Shown here one piece after another: positions 1-8,704 of a stretch of DNA of 28,877 bases; positions within the stretch are counted from its first letter, which is position 1; every line of letters starts with the position of its first letter. Origin of the DNA: JAGZHZ01 sp963929865 (GTDB taxonomy: Bacteria; Bacillota; Clostridia; Lachnospirales; Lachnospiraceae); contig CAWVKK010000008.1 of assembly GCA_963929865.1 (NCBI GenBank), positions 1 to 28,877 on the forward strand, given 5' to 3'. Under the pieces are notes generated by a model. That model was not told where the DNA came from. It worked only from the letters and a program-made list of their open reading frames with translations, and ran no database searches. Position numbers and translations under genes: made by a program.

Positions 1-43
1 TTGAAACTGAAAAAGTCAACAAAGTGCGTAAATTCAAGGATTT

Positions 44-1408
44 CTAGGTATGTTTCCTTTGTAGTCTTACCACAGTCTCGACATGCACCGTCTGCCCGAA
101 TTGGTCCACTCCCCTGACTCTCTTCAGCTCATACCCTCTCTCGCACAGCCATTTCAGGTCTCTCGCCAGGGTTGCGCTGTCGCAGCTGACGTACACGATT
201 CTCTCCGGCTGCATCTTGACCATCGTCTCAAGCAGCTTCTGATCGCATCCTTTTCTCGGCGGGTCGACCACGATCACGTCCGCCTTTACGCCTTCTCTCT
301 CATATTTTTCCGGCAGTATCTCCTCTGCTTTTCCGACGAAGAACTCTGCGTTTGCAATCCTGTTTCTCTGCGCGTTCTTTTTTGCGTCCCGGACGGCGTC
401 CGGCACAATCTCGACGCCGAAGACGCGCTTCGCTTTCTTCGCCAGAAACAGGGAGATCGTCCCGATCCCGCAGTACAGATCCCACACGGTCTCGTTTCCG
501 GTCAGCCCTGCGTATTCGAGCGCGATCCGATATAATTTTTCCGTCTGAACCGGGTTGACCTGATAAAAAGACATTGGAGAGATCTGATAGGAAATCTCTC
601 CAATCGTGTCCGTGATATACGTCTGTCCCCACAGAAGCTTCACGGTGTCTCCCAGAATCACATTTGTCCTGGACTCGTTGATGTTGACGGTGATGCTCGT
701 CATTCCGGGGATCTTTATGAGCGCTTCCACCAGCTTTTCGCTGTGCGGCAGCTCCCTGCCGTTCAGAATCAGGCAGACCATAATCTCTTTTGTAAAAAAT
801 CCATATCGGATCAGCACATGGCGGACCAGCCCCTTTCCGCTCGTCTCGTCATACGCCGGGATTCCCTCTTTTCTCATAAAAGACAAAATCTCATTTAAAA
901 TCGTCTTGTTCTGCGGCACGCCCAAAAGGCAGTCCTCCACCGGGATGATCGTGTGCGTCCTCCCCGCAAAGAAGCCTGCTCTTATGTTTCCGTCCCGGTC
1001 CGTCCCAATCGGAAACTGCGCCTTGTTGCGGTAGCGGTACGGGTATTCCATCCCCACGATCGGCTCCATCGGGATCTCGGAAAATCCGCCGATTCTCCTG
1101 AGATGATTTTCGATCAGATTTTCTTTAAACTTCAACTGCGCTTCGTACGCGACAGCCTGAATCTGGCATCCGCCGCACTGCCTTGCCACGGGGCACGGAG
1201 GCTTGACCCTGTCCTTCGACGGCTCTTTGATCGCCGTCAGCCTGGCAAAGCCATAATTTTTTTTCATCTTCATGATTTTGACGTCCGCGACGTCCCCGAT
1301 CACCGCATCCTTGACGAACAGTGTGTATCCGTCCGCCTTGCCGATCCCAAAGCCCTCCGCGCTCATATCCTGTATCTTGATTGTCACCAGATCATCTTTT
1401 TTCATCAT
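44..1408 (-). CDS. rlmD: 23S rRNA (uracil-C5)-methyltransferase, RlmD/RumA (RlmCD) family
   Basis: This 454-aa protein is a SAM-dependent enzyme that methylates C5 of a uridine in 23S rRNA. An N-terminal TRAM-like RNA-binding domain (about residues 5-62) is followed by the iron-sulfur ligands C72-x5-C78-x2-C81 and C160, as in E. coli RumA. The Rossmann SAM motif DLYCGIGT lies near residue 310, DPPRKGC follows, the catalytic nucleophile is C409 in VYVSCDSATL, and the general base is probably the Glu in HVETVV. Two ATGs stand in tandem at the start and no strong ribosome binding site is visible. It is last in a minus-strand run after the HtrA-like gene and yhaM. Bacillus-type RlmCD modifies both U747 and U1939; sequence inspection cannot say whether this enzyme has one or two targets. 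Confidence 0.93.
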   Translation of the reverse strand: MMKKDDLVTIKIQDMSAEGFGIGKADGYTLFVKDAVIGDVADVKIMKMKKNYGFARLTAIKEPSKDRVKPPCPVARQCGGCQIQAVAYEAQLKFKENLIENHLRRIGGFSEIPMEPIVGMEYPYRYRNKAQFPIGTDRDGNIRAGFFAGRTHTIIPVEDCLLGVPQNKTILNEILSFMRKEGIPAYDETSGKGLVRHVLIRYGFFTKEIMVCLILNGRELPHSEKLVEALIKIPGMTSITVNINESRTNVILGDTVKLLWGQTYITDTIGEISYQISPMSFYQVNPVQTEKLYRIALEYAGLTGNETVWDLYCGIGTISLFLAKKAKRVFGVEIVPDAVRDAKKNAQRNRIANAEFFVGKAEEILPEKYEREGVKADVIVVDPPRKGCDQKLLETMVKMQPERIVYVSCDSATLARDLKWLCERGYELKRVRGVDQFGQTVHVETVVRLQRKHT

Positions 1409-1456
1409 ATTTTTATCTATATTCTCTCTTCGTTATCTCTGTTAAATTATGCTCTA

Positions 1457-1462
1457 ATTATA
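1457..1462 (-). promoter_or_regulatory. Possible -10 box for rlmD
   Basis: A perfect TATAAT on the minus strand lies about 50 bases upstream of the rlmD start, in the 121-base AT-rich gap after yhaM. No good -35 is seen at 16-18 bases, so this is only a candidate internal promoter. Confidence 0.25.
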
Positions 1463-1482
1463 CTCTTTTTTGTATGTTCTGA

Positions 1483-1512
1483 TATGCCTTTATTCTCTAT
1501 GCCCTTATTTTC
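1483..1512. repeat. Imperfect 15-bp tandem duplication
   Basis: Two adjacent 15-mers, TATGCCTTTATTCTC and TATGCCCTTATTTTC, differ at two positions. They sit in the yhaM-rlmD gap. No function is evident; it looks like a small local duplication. Confidence 0.5.
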
Positions 1513-1529
1513 TCGCTGCGTTTACTTAT

Positions 1530-2480
1530 TCACTGCCACTGCGTTGTCTTTCTGATATTGGATTCAAACAGGCGGTTGTATCCCAACCAGTCTGTGTTGT
1601 CCTTTGCCGCCGCGAAAATCTCTCTCATGGTCTCCATCTTCGCGTCCGTGTCGTCCGCGTAGTTTAAGGCGACTGCCTCCGCCAGCGCAGGCTTTTTCGG
1701 GGAGCCGAACTCCAGCTCTCCGTGGTGCGCCAGAATGCAGTGCTTTAATTCGCTGGCAAGCTTCTTCGGGAAGTCCGGGATTCTGCGGATGCTTGCGCCG
1801 ACCATCTCGGTTCCGATCACGATATGCCCGAGCAGCTGACCGTCGTCCGTGTAGTCGTTTTCCGGAAATACGGACAGCTCCTGAAGCTTTCCGACGTCGT
1901 GGAAGGCTGCCGCCGTAAAGAGCAGATCTCTGTTTAAAAAGGGATACGTTTTCACGTAAAAGTTGCAGATTCTCAGCACTCCGAGCGTGTGTTCCAGCAG
2001 TCCTCCGATATATCCGTGATGCACCGTCTTGGCTGCAGAATGGAATTTAAACCGCCTGATAAAGTTTTCATTCTCGACAAAATAGGCGTCTGTCAGGCGT
2101 CTCAGATAAGGGTTCCTGATCTGCCTTAAATATCCAAGCAGCTCCTGATACATTTCCTCGATGTCGTGCTCGCTGACGGGCAGGAAGTCCGCCGGATTGT
2201 ACTCTCCTTCTTTTACTCTTCTGACACGCTTGACATTGAGCTGCAGCGCCCCCTGAAAGCTTGTGACCTCGCCCACGATATCGATGTAGTCCATCGTCTC
2301 AAACTCATCGATTCCCTGCGAATTCGGCTCCCAGATTTTTGCGTCGATCGTCCCCGTCTTGTCCTGAAGGATCAGATTTTCATACGCTTTTCCGTTTTTT
2401 GTGACTGCCGACTGTTTGTATTTGCACAGGTAAATATTTGCCACGCGCTCACCCTCGCGCAAAGATTCAATATATTTCAT
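1530..2480 (-). CDS. yhaM: YhaM-type 3'-5' exoribonuclease (OB-fold plus HD domain)
   Basis: This 316-aa protein matches the YhaM/CBF1 family of Gram-positive 3'-5' exoribonucleases, which trim single-stranded RNA and some DNA in a metal-dependent way. Residues about 10-90 form the OB-fold nucleic-acid-binding domain. The HD domain spans about 150-290, with H164 in LLEHTLGV, the diagnostic HD pair H194-D195 in AAFHDVGKLQEL, H252-H253 in LAHHGELEFGSP and D276-D277 in NYADDTDAKM. The length is the usual one for the family. The start is preceded by an AAGGAAG-like ribosome binding site. It lies between the HtrA-like gene and rlmD on the same strand, so a shared transcript is plausible, although 166 bases of purine-rich sequence separate it from the upstream gene. 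Confidence 0.92.
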   Translation of the reverse strand: MKYIESLREGERVANIYLCKYKQSAVTKNGKAYENLILQDKTGTIDAKIWEPNSQGIDEFETMDYIDIVGEVTSFQGALQLNVKRVRRVKEGEYNPADFLPVSEHDIEEMYQELLGYLRQIRNPYLRRLTDAYFVENENFIRRFKFHSAAKTVHHGYIGGLLEHTLGVLRICNFYVKTYPFLNRDLLFTAAAFHDVGKLQELSVFPENDYTDDGQLLGHIVIGTEMVGASIRRIPDFPKKLASELKHCILAHHGELEFGSPKKPALAEAVALNYADDTDAKMETMREIFAAAKDNTDWLGYNRLFESNIRKTTQWQ

Positions 2481-2646
2481 TGTTCTTCCTTTCTTAATGT
2501 TGTCTTTCTTATTTTCTGTCTTTTTTAATTTTCGTCTTCCTCAATTTTTTTGATAATTTTTGTCTTCCTTATTTTTTGCCTTTCTTCATCTCTGTCTTTT
2601 TATTTTCCGGCTTTCTCATCTGTGTTCTGTGTCTTTGCTGTCTGTG
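2481..2646 (-). repeat. Purine-biased, degenerate-repeat intergenic tract
   Basis: Read on the minus strand, this gap is almost entirely A and G, with recurring variants of GGAAGACAAAAATTA. Copies are seen around GAAGACAAAAATTATC, GAAGACGAAAATTAAA and AAGACAGAAAATAAG. It separates the HtrA-like gene from yhaM. No hairpin terminator is visible. The only ORF seen encodes a 15-aa lysine-rich peptide and is not convincing. Confidence 0.6.
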
Positions 2647-3882
2647 TTATTTCTGTTGTGTCAGTCTGACTGTGATTTCCATCTCGGAATATCCGTCCTT
2701 TACTTTTCTCATGATTTTCATCAAAATTTCCTCACCTATTGTACACTGTTTCAATACATTTTGGTAGTCCCTTTGGCTTAAAATTTTGTCTCCGCCCATG
2801 GAAGTCACGATATCCCCGCTCTGAATTCCGTAGTACATGGCGGGCGAATTGTCGGCGACCGCTGTCACGTACAGCCCCTGCGGCATGTTCAGTTCTTCTG
2901 ATATATTTTCCGTCACGCTCCGCCCCGTGATGCCCATCACGATTTTCTCTTCCCCGCTCATCATCTGGCTAAGGATTCTGCTGACGTCGTCCGAGGCGAT
3001 CGCGCAGATTCTCGACTCCACGTTTGTCCCAAACTTGTGCGTCATCACCCCGACCACATTTCCGTCCATGTCAAGCAGAATGCCGCTTCCGTCTATACTC
3101 CCCGCGATATCCGTGTGGATAATCTGATAGCTGTCGTCCATCACGGGCGTATCCCCCAGGGACGTCACGGCGCCCGAGGCGATCGCGTTGATCTCCTCCA
3201 TCAGATTTCCAAGCGCAATCACCGGATCTCCCTGGCTAAGATTTTTTGCGCTTCCAAAATTTAAAACTGTCATATCCTCCAGCTGTTCTTCTTCCAGTTC
3301 TTCTTTTTCCACTTCCAGCACAGCCAGCCCCGACACCGTGTCTGTCATCGCCAGCTTTGCCTCGCAGATCGTATCGTCTGACAGCCTTATGATAATTCTC
3401 TGAGCGTCTTTTAAGATCTCCGCCTCTGTCAGAATCAGAATCCGGCTGCGGTCCATCGCGGCAATCATCCCGCTTGCCTTCTCTTCGTTTTCATACACCT
3501 TCTGAAACAGATCTTCATTGCTGCTGATGGCGGAGACCGTCACAACTCCGCTGAACGCCTGCTCTGCGATGTCCCGGATCTGCGCGTACAGCACTTTAAA
3601 ATCTTCGAGATCGATATCCGTCTGCTCCCCTCTTTTCCCCGATATCAGCGCCGCGCTTTCATCCGTCTGCGGCTCTGTCATCTCCGCCGTCGCCTCTCTG
3701 CCCAGGCTGTAGACCTCCGGGGTTCCAAAATTTTCCTTTGCCCACGGCAGCGTCAGGCTGAAGGCAAGAGCGGCGGCTGCCCCGAAGACAGCTCCAAAAC
3801 ACACCATCCCCACTGTTTTGGTAAACCATGGTTTCTTATAAAAAGGTTTTTTCTTGATATGCTCTCTCATAAACGATGTCAT
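2647..3882 (-). CDS. Membrane-anchored HtrA/DegP-like PDZ protein with degenerate protease triad
   Basis: The 411-aa protein has a basic N-terminus, one membrane segment (about residues 24-46), a trypsin-like HtrA fold (about 105-305) and a C-terminal PDZ domain (about 315-410; QGLYVTAVADNSPA, GIQSGDIVTSMGG). HtrA proteases degrade or refold damaged envelope proteins. Here the catalytic positions are altered. The usual TNNHV is LTEAEIL, with Glu155 for His. The usual TDLAVLKV is SGLAVLEV, with Gly185 for Asp. The GNSGG loop reads IDGSGILL, where S266 could be the serine only if one residue has been lost. It is therefore probably a non-catalytic relative. AAAGGAG lies 7 bases before the ATG. 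It is divergent from mutS2 and heads the yhaM-rlmD run. Confidence 0.8.
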   Translation of the reverse strand: MTSFMREHIKKKPFYKKPWFTKTVGMVCFGAVFGAAAALAFSLTLPWAKENFGTPEVYSLGREATAEMTEPQTDESAALISGKRGEQTDIDLEDFKVLYAQIRDIAEQAFSGVVTVSAISSNEDLFQKVYENEEKASGMIAAMDRSRILILTEAEILKDAQRIIIRLSDDTICEAKLAMTDTVSGLAVLEVEKEELEEEQLEDMTVLNFGSAKNLSQGDPVIALGNLMEEINAIASGAVTSLGDTPVMDDSYQIIHTDIAGSIDGSGILLDMDGNVVGVMTHKFGTNVESRICAIASDDVSRILSQMMSGEEKIVMGITGRSVTENISEELNMPQGLYVTAVADNSPAMYYGIQSGDIVTSMGGDKILSQRDYQNVLKQCTIGEEILMKIMRKVKDGYSEMEITVRLTQQK

Positions 3883-4055
3883 GGTATTTCTCCTTTATGT
3901 CCCGGTCACGAAATTAACTTTATTATTTTACCAGATAAATATGAATAATCTATGAAGAATCCATCCGATTCTCTCCAACTTCTCGGTTTATCCTTTTATT
4001 CTTTTTTGTACAATCGCATATTTTTATGAATATTTTGTAAATTTCAATCAAATAT

Positions 4056-4086
4056 TTGTTTTCTTTTATCTATTTTATGTTACAAT
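4056..4086 (+). promoter_or_regulatory. Candidate mutS2 promoter
   Basis: A -10-like TACAAT (4081-4086, 5 of 6 to consensus) lies about 54 bases before the mutS2 ATG. A weak -35-like TTGTTT (4056-4061) precedes it with a long 19-base spacer. The surrounding 257-base divergent gap is very AT-rich and shows no other clear feature apart from the ribosome binding sites of the two flanking genes. Confidence 0.35.
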
Positions 4087-4139
4087 GATTTTAGAGTAGT
4101 CTCAAAGTTATGCGAATAAAAAAGATAGGAAGGACAAGT

Positions 4140-6518
4140 ATGAACGAAAAAGCTTTAAAAACTTTAGAATATCATAAAATCATCGCACAGTTGACGGACC
4201 TTGCCGGCTCTGTTCTTGGCAAGGAACTTTGCCGTAATTTGACTCCCTCCTCGGATCTTCAGGAAATCCGTCTCCTGCAGAAGGAAACAAGCGACGCTTT
4301 GAAACGCATCTATCAGCATGGATCTGTTTCCTTTTCCGGCATTGCCGACATCCGCGACTCTTTAAAACGCCTGGAAATTGGAAGCAGCCTCGGAACGACA
4401 GAGCTGCTTCGAATCTGCAAGGTTCTCGAGGTCTGCAATCGGGTCAAATCTTACTCCCGAAATGATCATGATCCCGAGGAGCTGGACTCTCTGGATGAAA
4501 TGTTTTCCGCTTTGCAGCCTTTGACGCCGCTCTCCTCAGAAATCCGCCGCTGTATTCTCTCAGAGGAAGAGATCAGCGATGACGCAAGCTCTGCTCTGCG
4601 TCAGATTCGCCGCTCTATGAAGCTTGTCCACGAGAAAGTGCGCGCACAGTTAAACGCCATTGTCAATGGTCCTTCCCGCACATATCTCCAGGATGCGGTC
4701 ATTACGATGCGCAACGACCGCTACTGCATTCCGGTCAAGGCCGAGTACCGCGGTCAGATTTCCGGCATGATTCACGATCAGTCCTCCACCGGCTCCACTC
4801 TGTTTATCGAACCGATTGCCGTTGTAAAGCTGAACAATGATCTCCGGGAATTGGAACTAAAAGAGTCAAAGGAAATCGAAGTGATTCTCTCCGGTTTGAG
4901 CGAGCTTGCCGCCCAGAATCTGGAGGCGATCTCTGATGATTTATCTCTTTTGACAAAGCTTGATTTTATCTTTGCGAGAGCAGCTCTCTCAAAAAGTTAT
5001 AGCGGAAGCGAACCTGTCTTTAATCAAGACGGATACATCAACATCAAAAAGGGTCGCCATCCGTTATTAGACAAAAAGAAAGTAGTCCCTATCAATATCT
5101 ATCTGGGAAAAGAATTTGATTTGCTGGTTATCACCGGACCAAACACCGGCGGAAAAACCGTCTCTCTGAAAACAGTTGGTCTTTTTACTTTGATGGGGCA
5201 AGCCGGGCTCCACATTCCAGCTTTTGACCATTCTGAACTCGCCGTCTTTGAAGATGTCTACGCTGATATCGGAGATGAGCAAAGTATTGAGCAGAGTCTC
5301 AGTACCTTCTCTTCCCATATGACACACATTGTCTCTATTTTAGAGACAGCAAACGAGCGCTCTCTCGTCCTGTTTGACGAGCTGGGCGCAGGAACCGATC
5401 CAACAGAAGGCGCGGCGCTTGCCACAGCTATTTTGTCGAGTCTCCACCGGCGCGGTATCCGCACGATTGCCACTACCCATTACAGTGAGCTTAAAGTATT
5501 TGCGCTTTCCACTCCGGGAGTCGAAAACGGCTGCTGCGAGTTTGACGTGGAGACACTTCGCCCCACATACCGGCTTTTGATCGGAATTCCCGGAAAAAGC
5601 AATGCCTTTGCGATCTCTGGAAAACTGGGTCTGCCCTCCTCCATCATCGAGGAGGCAAAGAGTCTTTTGACGGAGCAGGACGAAAGCTTTGAGGATCTGA
5701 TCACAGATCTTGAAAACAGCCGTGTCACGATCGAGCGGGAGCGCGAAGAGATTAACCAGTATAAAGCGCAGATCGAGGCTTTAAAGCAAAAACTTGAGCA
5801 AAAGCAGGAGCGCCTTGACACAAACCGCGAAGCGATTCTGCGAAAGGCAAACGAGGAAGCACACGCGATCCTGCGCGAGGCAAAGGAGTATGCCGATACC
5901 ACGATCAAAAACTTTTATAAGTTCGGGAAGGAAAATATTTCCGTCCGCGAGATGGAGCAGGAGCGCAGCCGTCTCCGCGAAAAGATGTCTTCTGTTGAAA
6001 AAAATCTTTCTGCCGGCAAGCCTGCCGCGGCAAAGAAAAAATTGTCTCCGAAGTCTCTTCACATCGGAGACAGCGTAAAGGTACTGAGCATGAATCTGAC
6101 GGGAACCGTCAGCACGCTTCCTGACACAAAGGGAATGGTGTTTGTCCAGATGGGAATTCTCCGCTCTAAGGTTCCGCTCAGCGATTTACAGCTTATTGAT
6201 GAAGCAGTCATTACCGGACCAAACTTAAACCGTACGGGAAGCGGAAAGATCAAGATGACAAAGTCTGCCTCCGTCTCTCCTGAGATCAACCTTCTCGGAA
6301 AGACTGTCGACGAGGCATTGTCTGAGCTTGACAAGTATCTGGATGACGCGTACCTGGCCCATCTTCCTTCTGTGCGTGTCGTGCACGGCAAGGGGACAGG
6401 CGCTCTGCGCAAAGCTGTTCACGGCTATCTGCGCCGCTTGAAGCATGTCGCGTCCTTCCATCTCGGTGAGTTTGGTGAGGGAGATTCCGGTGTTACGATT
6501 GTGGAGTTCAAAAAGTAA
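4140..6518 (+). CDS. mutS2: MutS2 family ATPase with Smr domain
   Basis: The protein has 792 aa from the ATG at 4140, which has AGGAAGGA at 4127-4134. An in-frame ATG at 4110 would add 10 residues but has no such site. The order is an N-terminal clamp/core region, an ABC-type ATPase with Walker A GPNTGGKT (about 333-340) and Walker B LVLFDELGAGTDPTEG (about 409), a long coiled coil (about 515-620), a KOW-like segment (about 640-690) and a C-terminal Smr domain (about 716-792) with HGKGTGALR. Lacking the MutS mismatch-recognition domain, MutS2 acts against homologous recombination, and in B. subtilis it also acts on collided ribosomes. The usual Smr LDLxG motif reads INLLGK here. It is followed after 63 bases by a two-component system on the same strand. 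Confidence 0.95.
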   Translation: MNEKALKTLEYHKIIAQLTDLAGSVLGKELCRNLTPSSDLQEIRLLQKETSDALKRIYQHGSVSFSGIADIRDSLKRLEIGSSLGTTELLRICKVLEVCNRVKSYSRNDHDPEELDSLDEMFSALQPLTPLSSEIRRCILSEEEISDDASSALRQIRRSMKLVHEKVRAQLNAIVNGPSRTYLQDAVITMRNDRYCIPVKAEYRGQISGMIHDQSSTGSTLFIEPIAVVKLNNDLRELELKESKEIEVILSGLSELAAQNLEAISDDLSLLTKLDFIFARAALSKSYSGSEPVFNQDGYINIKKGRHPLLDKKKVVPINIYLGKEFDLLVITGPNTGGKTVSLKTVGLFTLMGQAGLHIPAFDHSELAVFEDVYADIGDEQSIEQSLSTFSSHMTHIVSILETANERSLVLFDELGAGTDPTEGAALATAILSSLHRRGIRTIATTHYSELKVFALSTPGVENGCCEFDVETLRPTYRLLIGIPGKSNAFAISGKLGLPSSIIEEAKSLLTEQDESFEDLITDLENSRVTIEREREEINQYKAQIEALKQKLEQKQERLDTNREAILRKANEEAHAILREAKEYADTTIKNFYKFGKENISVREMEQERSRLREKMSSVEKNLSAGKPAAAKKKLSPKSLHIGDSVKVLSMNLTGTVSTLPDTKGMVFVQMGILRSKVPLSDLQLIDEAVITGPNLNRTGSGKIKMTKSASVSPEINLLGKTVDEALSELDKYLDDAYLAHLPSVRVVHGKGTGALRKAVHGYLRRLKHVASFHLGEFGEGDSGVTIVEFKK

Positions 6519-6545
6519 TCTATCAAAAGAATGCGCAGCGTTATG

Positions 6546-6566
6546 CTTTCCATCTGTTTTGGAAAG
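6546..6566 (+). other. Small hairpin abutting a ribosome binding site
   Basis: CTTTCCA (6546-6552) and TGGAAAG (6560-6566) form a perfect 7-bp stem with a 7-base loop, two bases upstream of the GGGAGGT ribosome binding site (6569-6575) of the response regulator. There is no T-run to suggest a terminator. It could modulate translation or be a processing site. Confidence 0.4.
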
Positions 6567-6581
6567 ACGGGAGGTCTTTAT

Positions 6582-7286
6582 ATGGTCAGCAGACAAAAAA
6601 TTATGGTTGTGGATGACGATGCGAATATCGCAGAACTCATCTCGCTTTACTTGACAAAGGAATGTTTTGATACCCTTACCGTATTGGACGGAGAAAAGGC
6701 CTTAAAAGAATTTGACTCTTATCAGCCGAATCTGATTCTTCTCGACCTGATGCTTCCCGGTATGGACGGCTATCAAATCTGCCGGGAGATCCGGCAGAAA
6801 TCTTCTGTACCCATTATCATACTTTCTGCAAAAGGCGAGATTTTTGACAAGGTGCTGGGCTTGGAACTCGGCGCCGACGACTATATGGTCAAGCCTTTTG
6901 ACTCGAAAGAACTTGTCGCCCGGGTAAAAGCGGTATTACGGCGTTACCAGGCTGAAAAGCCAGCGGAACAAAAGCCAACCGGAAAATATGTGGAATATCC
7001 TGATCTGATTGTAAACCAGACAAATTATTCTGTGCTTTACAAAGGAAAAAATATTGACATGCCTCCAAAGGAGCTGGAGCTTTTGTATTTTCTTGCTTCC
7101 TCTCCGAATCAGGTCTTTACGAGGGAACAGCTTCTCGACCATATCTGGGGGTATGAATATATCGGCGACAGCCGTACAGTCGATGTACATATTAAACGGC
7201 TTCGTGAAAAAATTAAAGACAATGCCTCTTGGTCCCTTGCCACAGTCTGGGGCATTGGCTATAAATTTTCGGTAAAACAGCCATGA
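6582..7286 (+). CDS. OmpR/PhoB-family response regulator
   Basis: This 234-aa regulator starts at the ATG at 6582, which follows GGGAGGT by 6 bases. An upstream ATG at 6531 would add 17 residues that do not look like receiver sequence. The receiver domain (about 5-118) has the acidic pocket DDD at 11-13, phospho-acceptor D55 in LILLDLMLPGMDG and K104 in MVKPFDSKEL. A winged-helix OmpR-type DNA-binding domain covers about 130-234, with the SRTVDVHIKRLREKI recognition region. Its last codons overlap the kinase start by an ATGA, the typical sign of translational coupling. It is similar in layout to PhoP or WalR regulators, but the controlled genes cannot be told from this window. Confidence 0.93.
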   Translation: MVSRQKIMVVDDDANIAELISLYLTKECFDTLTVLDGEKALKEFDSYQPNLILLDLMLPGMDGYQICREIRQKSSVPIIILSAKGEIFDKVLGLELGADDYMVKPFDSKELVARVKAVLRRYQAEKPAEQKPTGKYVEYPDLIVNQTNYSVLYKGKNIDMPPKELELLYFLASSPNQVFTREQLLDHIWGYEYIGDSRTVDVHIKRLREKIKDNASWSLATVWGIGYKFSVKQP

Positions 7287-8704
7287 AAAAAAGAATTTAT
7301 TTGAAGTTTCTGATTGCATACCTGATCTGTGCCCTGGCTGGCTTTCTGGGCGTCACGATCTTTTGCTCTGCTCTTGCCGAAAAGCATCTGATCAAGACAA
7401 AAGCTGAGTCGCTCTATTCGGAGGTCTCAAGCCTTGCCCACGGCCGCATCGGAACTTCTTATCTGAGGACGGATGTCTCTTCGGAGGATGTCTATGCGAA
7501 TCTGTATGCGCTTGCCACGTATCAGTCAGCGCAGTTCTGGCTTCTGAACAGCGACGGTGACATCCTGATCGATACCTCCGCGCCGTACTCCGCGGATTCT
7601 GTAAAAACTATTCCGGATTTCAATCCGTCGGAGCTGGAGTCCCGGTATTATCAGGTTGGAAATTTTTTTGGAATGTTTGCCGAGGAAACCTTAAGCGTCG
7701 TCTGTCCGATCACAGATCATTTTACTACGCGCGGTTACTTCTGCGCTCACTTTGACATGGACAATTTTAGCGGCGGCAAAAATGCGATTATGAATATCTG
7801 TTATCTGACTCTGGGATTTATCCTGATAATCTTTCTTCTGCTTTTGTTTTTATTCCGGAATCAGTTTTACGCGCCGCTGCTGCGCGTGACAGAGGCGGCA
7901 AAAGAATACGCTTCTGGCAATCTCAATTTTCAGCTTTCGATGGACAGCGAAGATGAATTTGCCCAGCTCGCTTCTTCTTTAAAGTTTCTCGCCGACGAAT
8001 TGAATCAGTCCGGAGAATACCAGAGAAAATTTATCTCTAATATTTCTCATGATTTTCGTTCTCCTCTGACGTCCATCAAAGGATATGTGGAGGCGATTCT
8101 CGACGGCACCATTCCATATGAGAATCAGGAGCGGTATCTCAATATCGTCCTCTCCGAGACGGAGCGGCTGAACAAGCTGACAAGCGGTCTTCTGACTCTG
8201 ACGACCTATGACGACAAAGGCACGCTTTTAGAATTGTCTGATTTTGACATCAACGATGTGATTCGAAAAATCGCCGCAACGTTTGAGGTTTTATGCGACC
8301 AGAAGAATCTGCGCCTCGATCTTTTTTTTGAAGAGGGCGTGCTCAAGGTTTCCGCCGATTTGGGCAAAATCCAGCAGGTGCTGTACAACCTGATTGACAA
8401 TGCGATCAAATTCAGCAGACCGGACTCTTCCATCCGCATTGAGACAACGGAGATGTACAATAAGGTTTTTGTCTCTGTCAAAGATCACGGAGAGGGCATT
8501 GCAAGGGAAAATCTTCCAAAAATCTGGACTCGTTTTTATAAAAATGATCCTTCCCGCGGAAAGGACAAGAAAGGAACAGGACTGGGGCTTGCTATCACAA
8601 AGGAAATCATTCAAAGCCATGGGGAACATATCAATGTCGTCAGCACGCCGGACGTCGGAACAGAATTTACGTTTTCTCTGCAGCGTTCTTCCGAACCGGC
8701 ATAA
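7283..8704 (+). CDS. Sensor histidine kinase with extracellular sensor and HAMP domain
   Basis: The 473-aa kinase has a first membrane segment at about 8-30, an extracellular sensor region at about 31-168, a second segment at about 170-192 (strings of I, L and F), a HAMP linker at about 193-243, a HisKA domain with phospho-acceptor H256 in NISHDFRSPLTSIKGY, and an HATPase domain with the N box (LYNLIDNAIKFS), DHGEGI and GTGLGLAI motifs. It overlaps the response regulator by 4 bases, so they form one pair. The signal is unknown. The gene ends just before a strong bidirectional hairpin at the convergent junction with trmL. Confidence 0.93.
   Translation: MKKRIYLKFLIAYLICALAGFLGVTIFCSALAEKHLIKTKAESLYSEVSSLAHGRIGTSYLRTDVSSEDVYANLYALATYQSAQFWLLNSDGDILIDTSAPYSADSVKTIPDFNPSELESRYYQVGNFFGMFAEETLSVVCPITDHFTTRGYFCAHFDMDNFSGGKNAIMNICYLTLGFILIIFLLLLFLFRNQFYAPLLRVTEAAKEYASGNLNFQLSMDSEDEFAQLASSLKFLADELNQSGEYQRKFISNISHDFRSPLTSIKGYVEAILDGTIPYENQERYLNIVLSETERLNKLTSGLLTLTTYDDKGTLLELSDFDINDVIRKIAATFEVLCDQKNLRLDLFFEEGVLKVSADLGKIQQVLYNLIDNAIKFSRPDSSIRIETTEMYNKVFVSVKDHGEGIARENLPKIWTRFYKNDPSRGKDKKGTGLGLAITKEIIQSHGEHINVVSTPDVGTEFTFSLQRSSEPA

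Noticed and set aside
953..1555. Plus-strand ORF (200 codons) antisense to rlmD
   Set aside because: Antisense to a conserved enzyme with intact motifs; no domain and no start signal.
2581..2606. Short Lys-rich ORF (about 15 aa) in the purine tract
   Set aside because: Purine-rich DNA yields Lys/Glu/Arg codons by composition alone; no clear ribosome binding site or conserved pattern.
4110..4139. Upstream in-frame ATG for mutS2 (10 extra residues)
   Set aside because: The ATG at 4140 has AGGAAGGA at ideal spacing and gives the conserved MutS2 N-terminus; the earlier ATG has no ribosome binding site.
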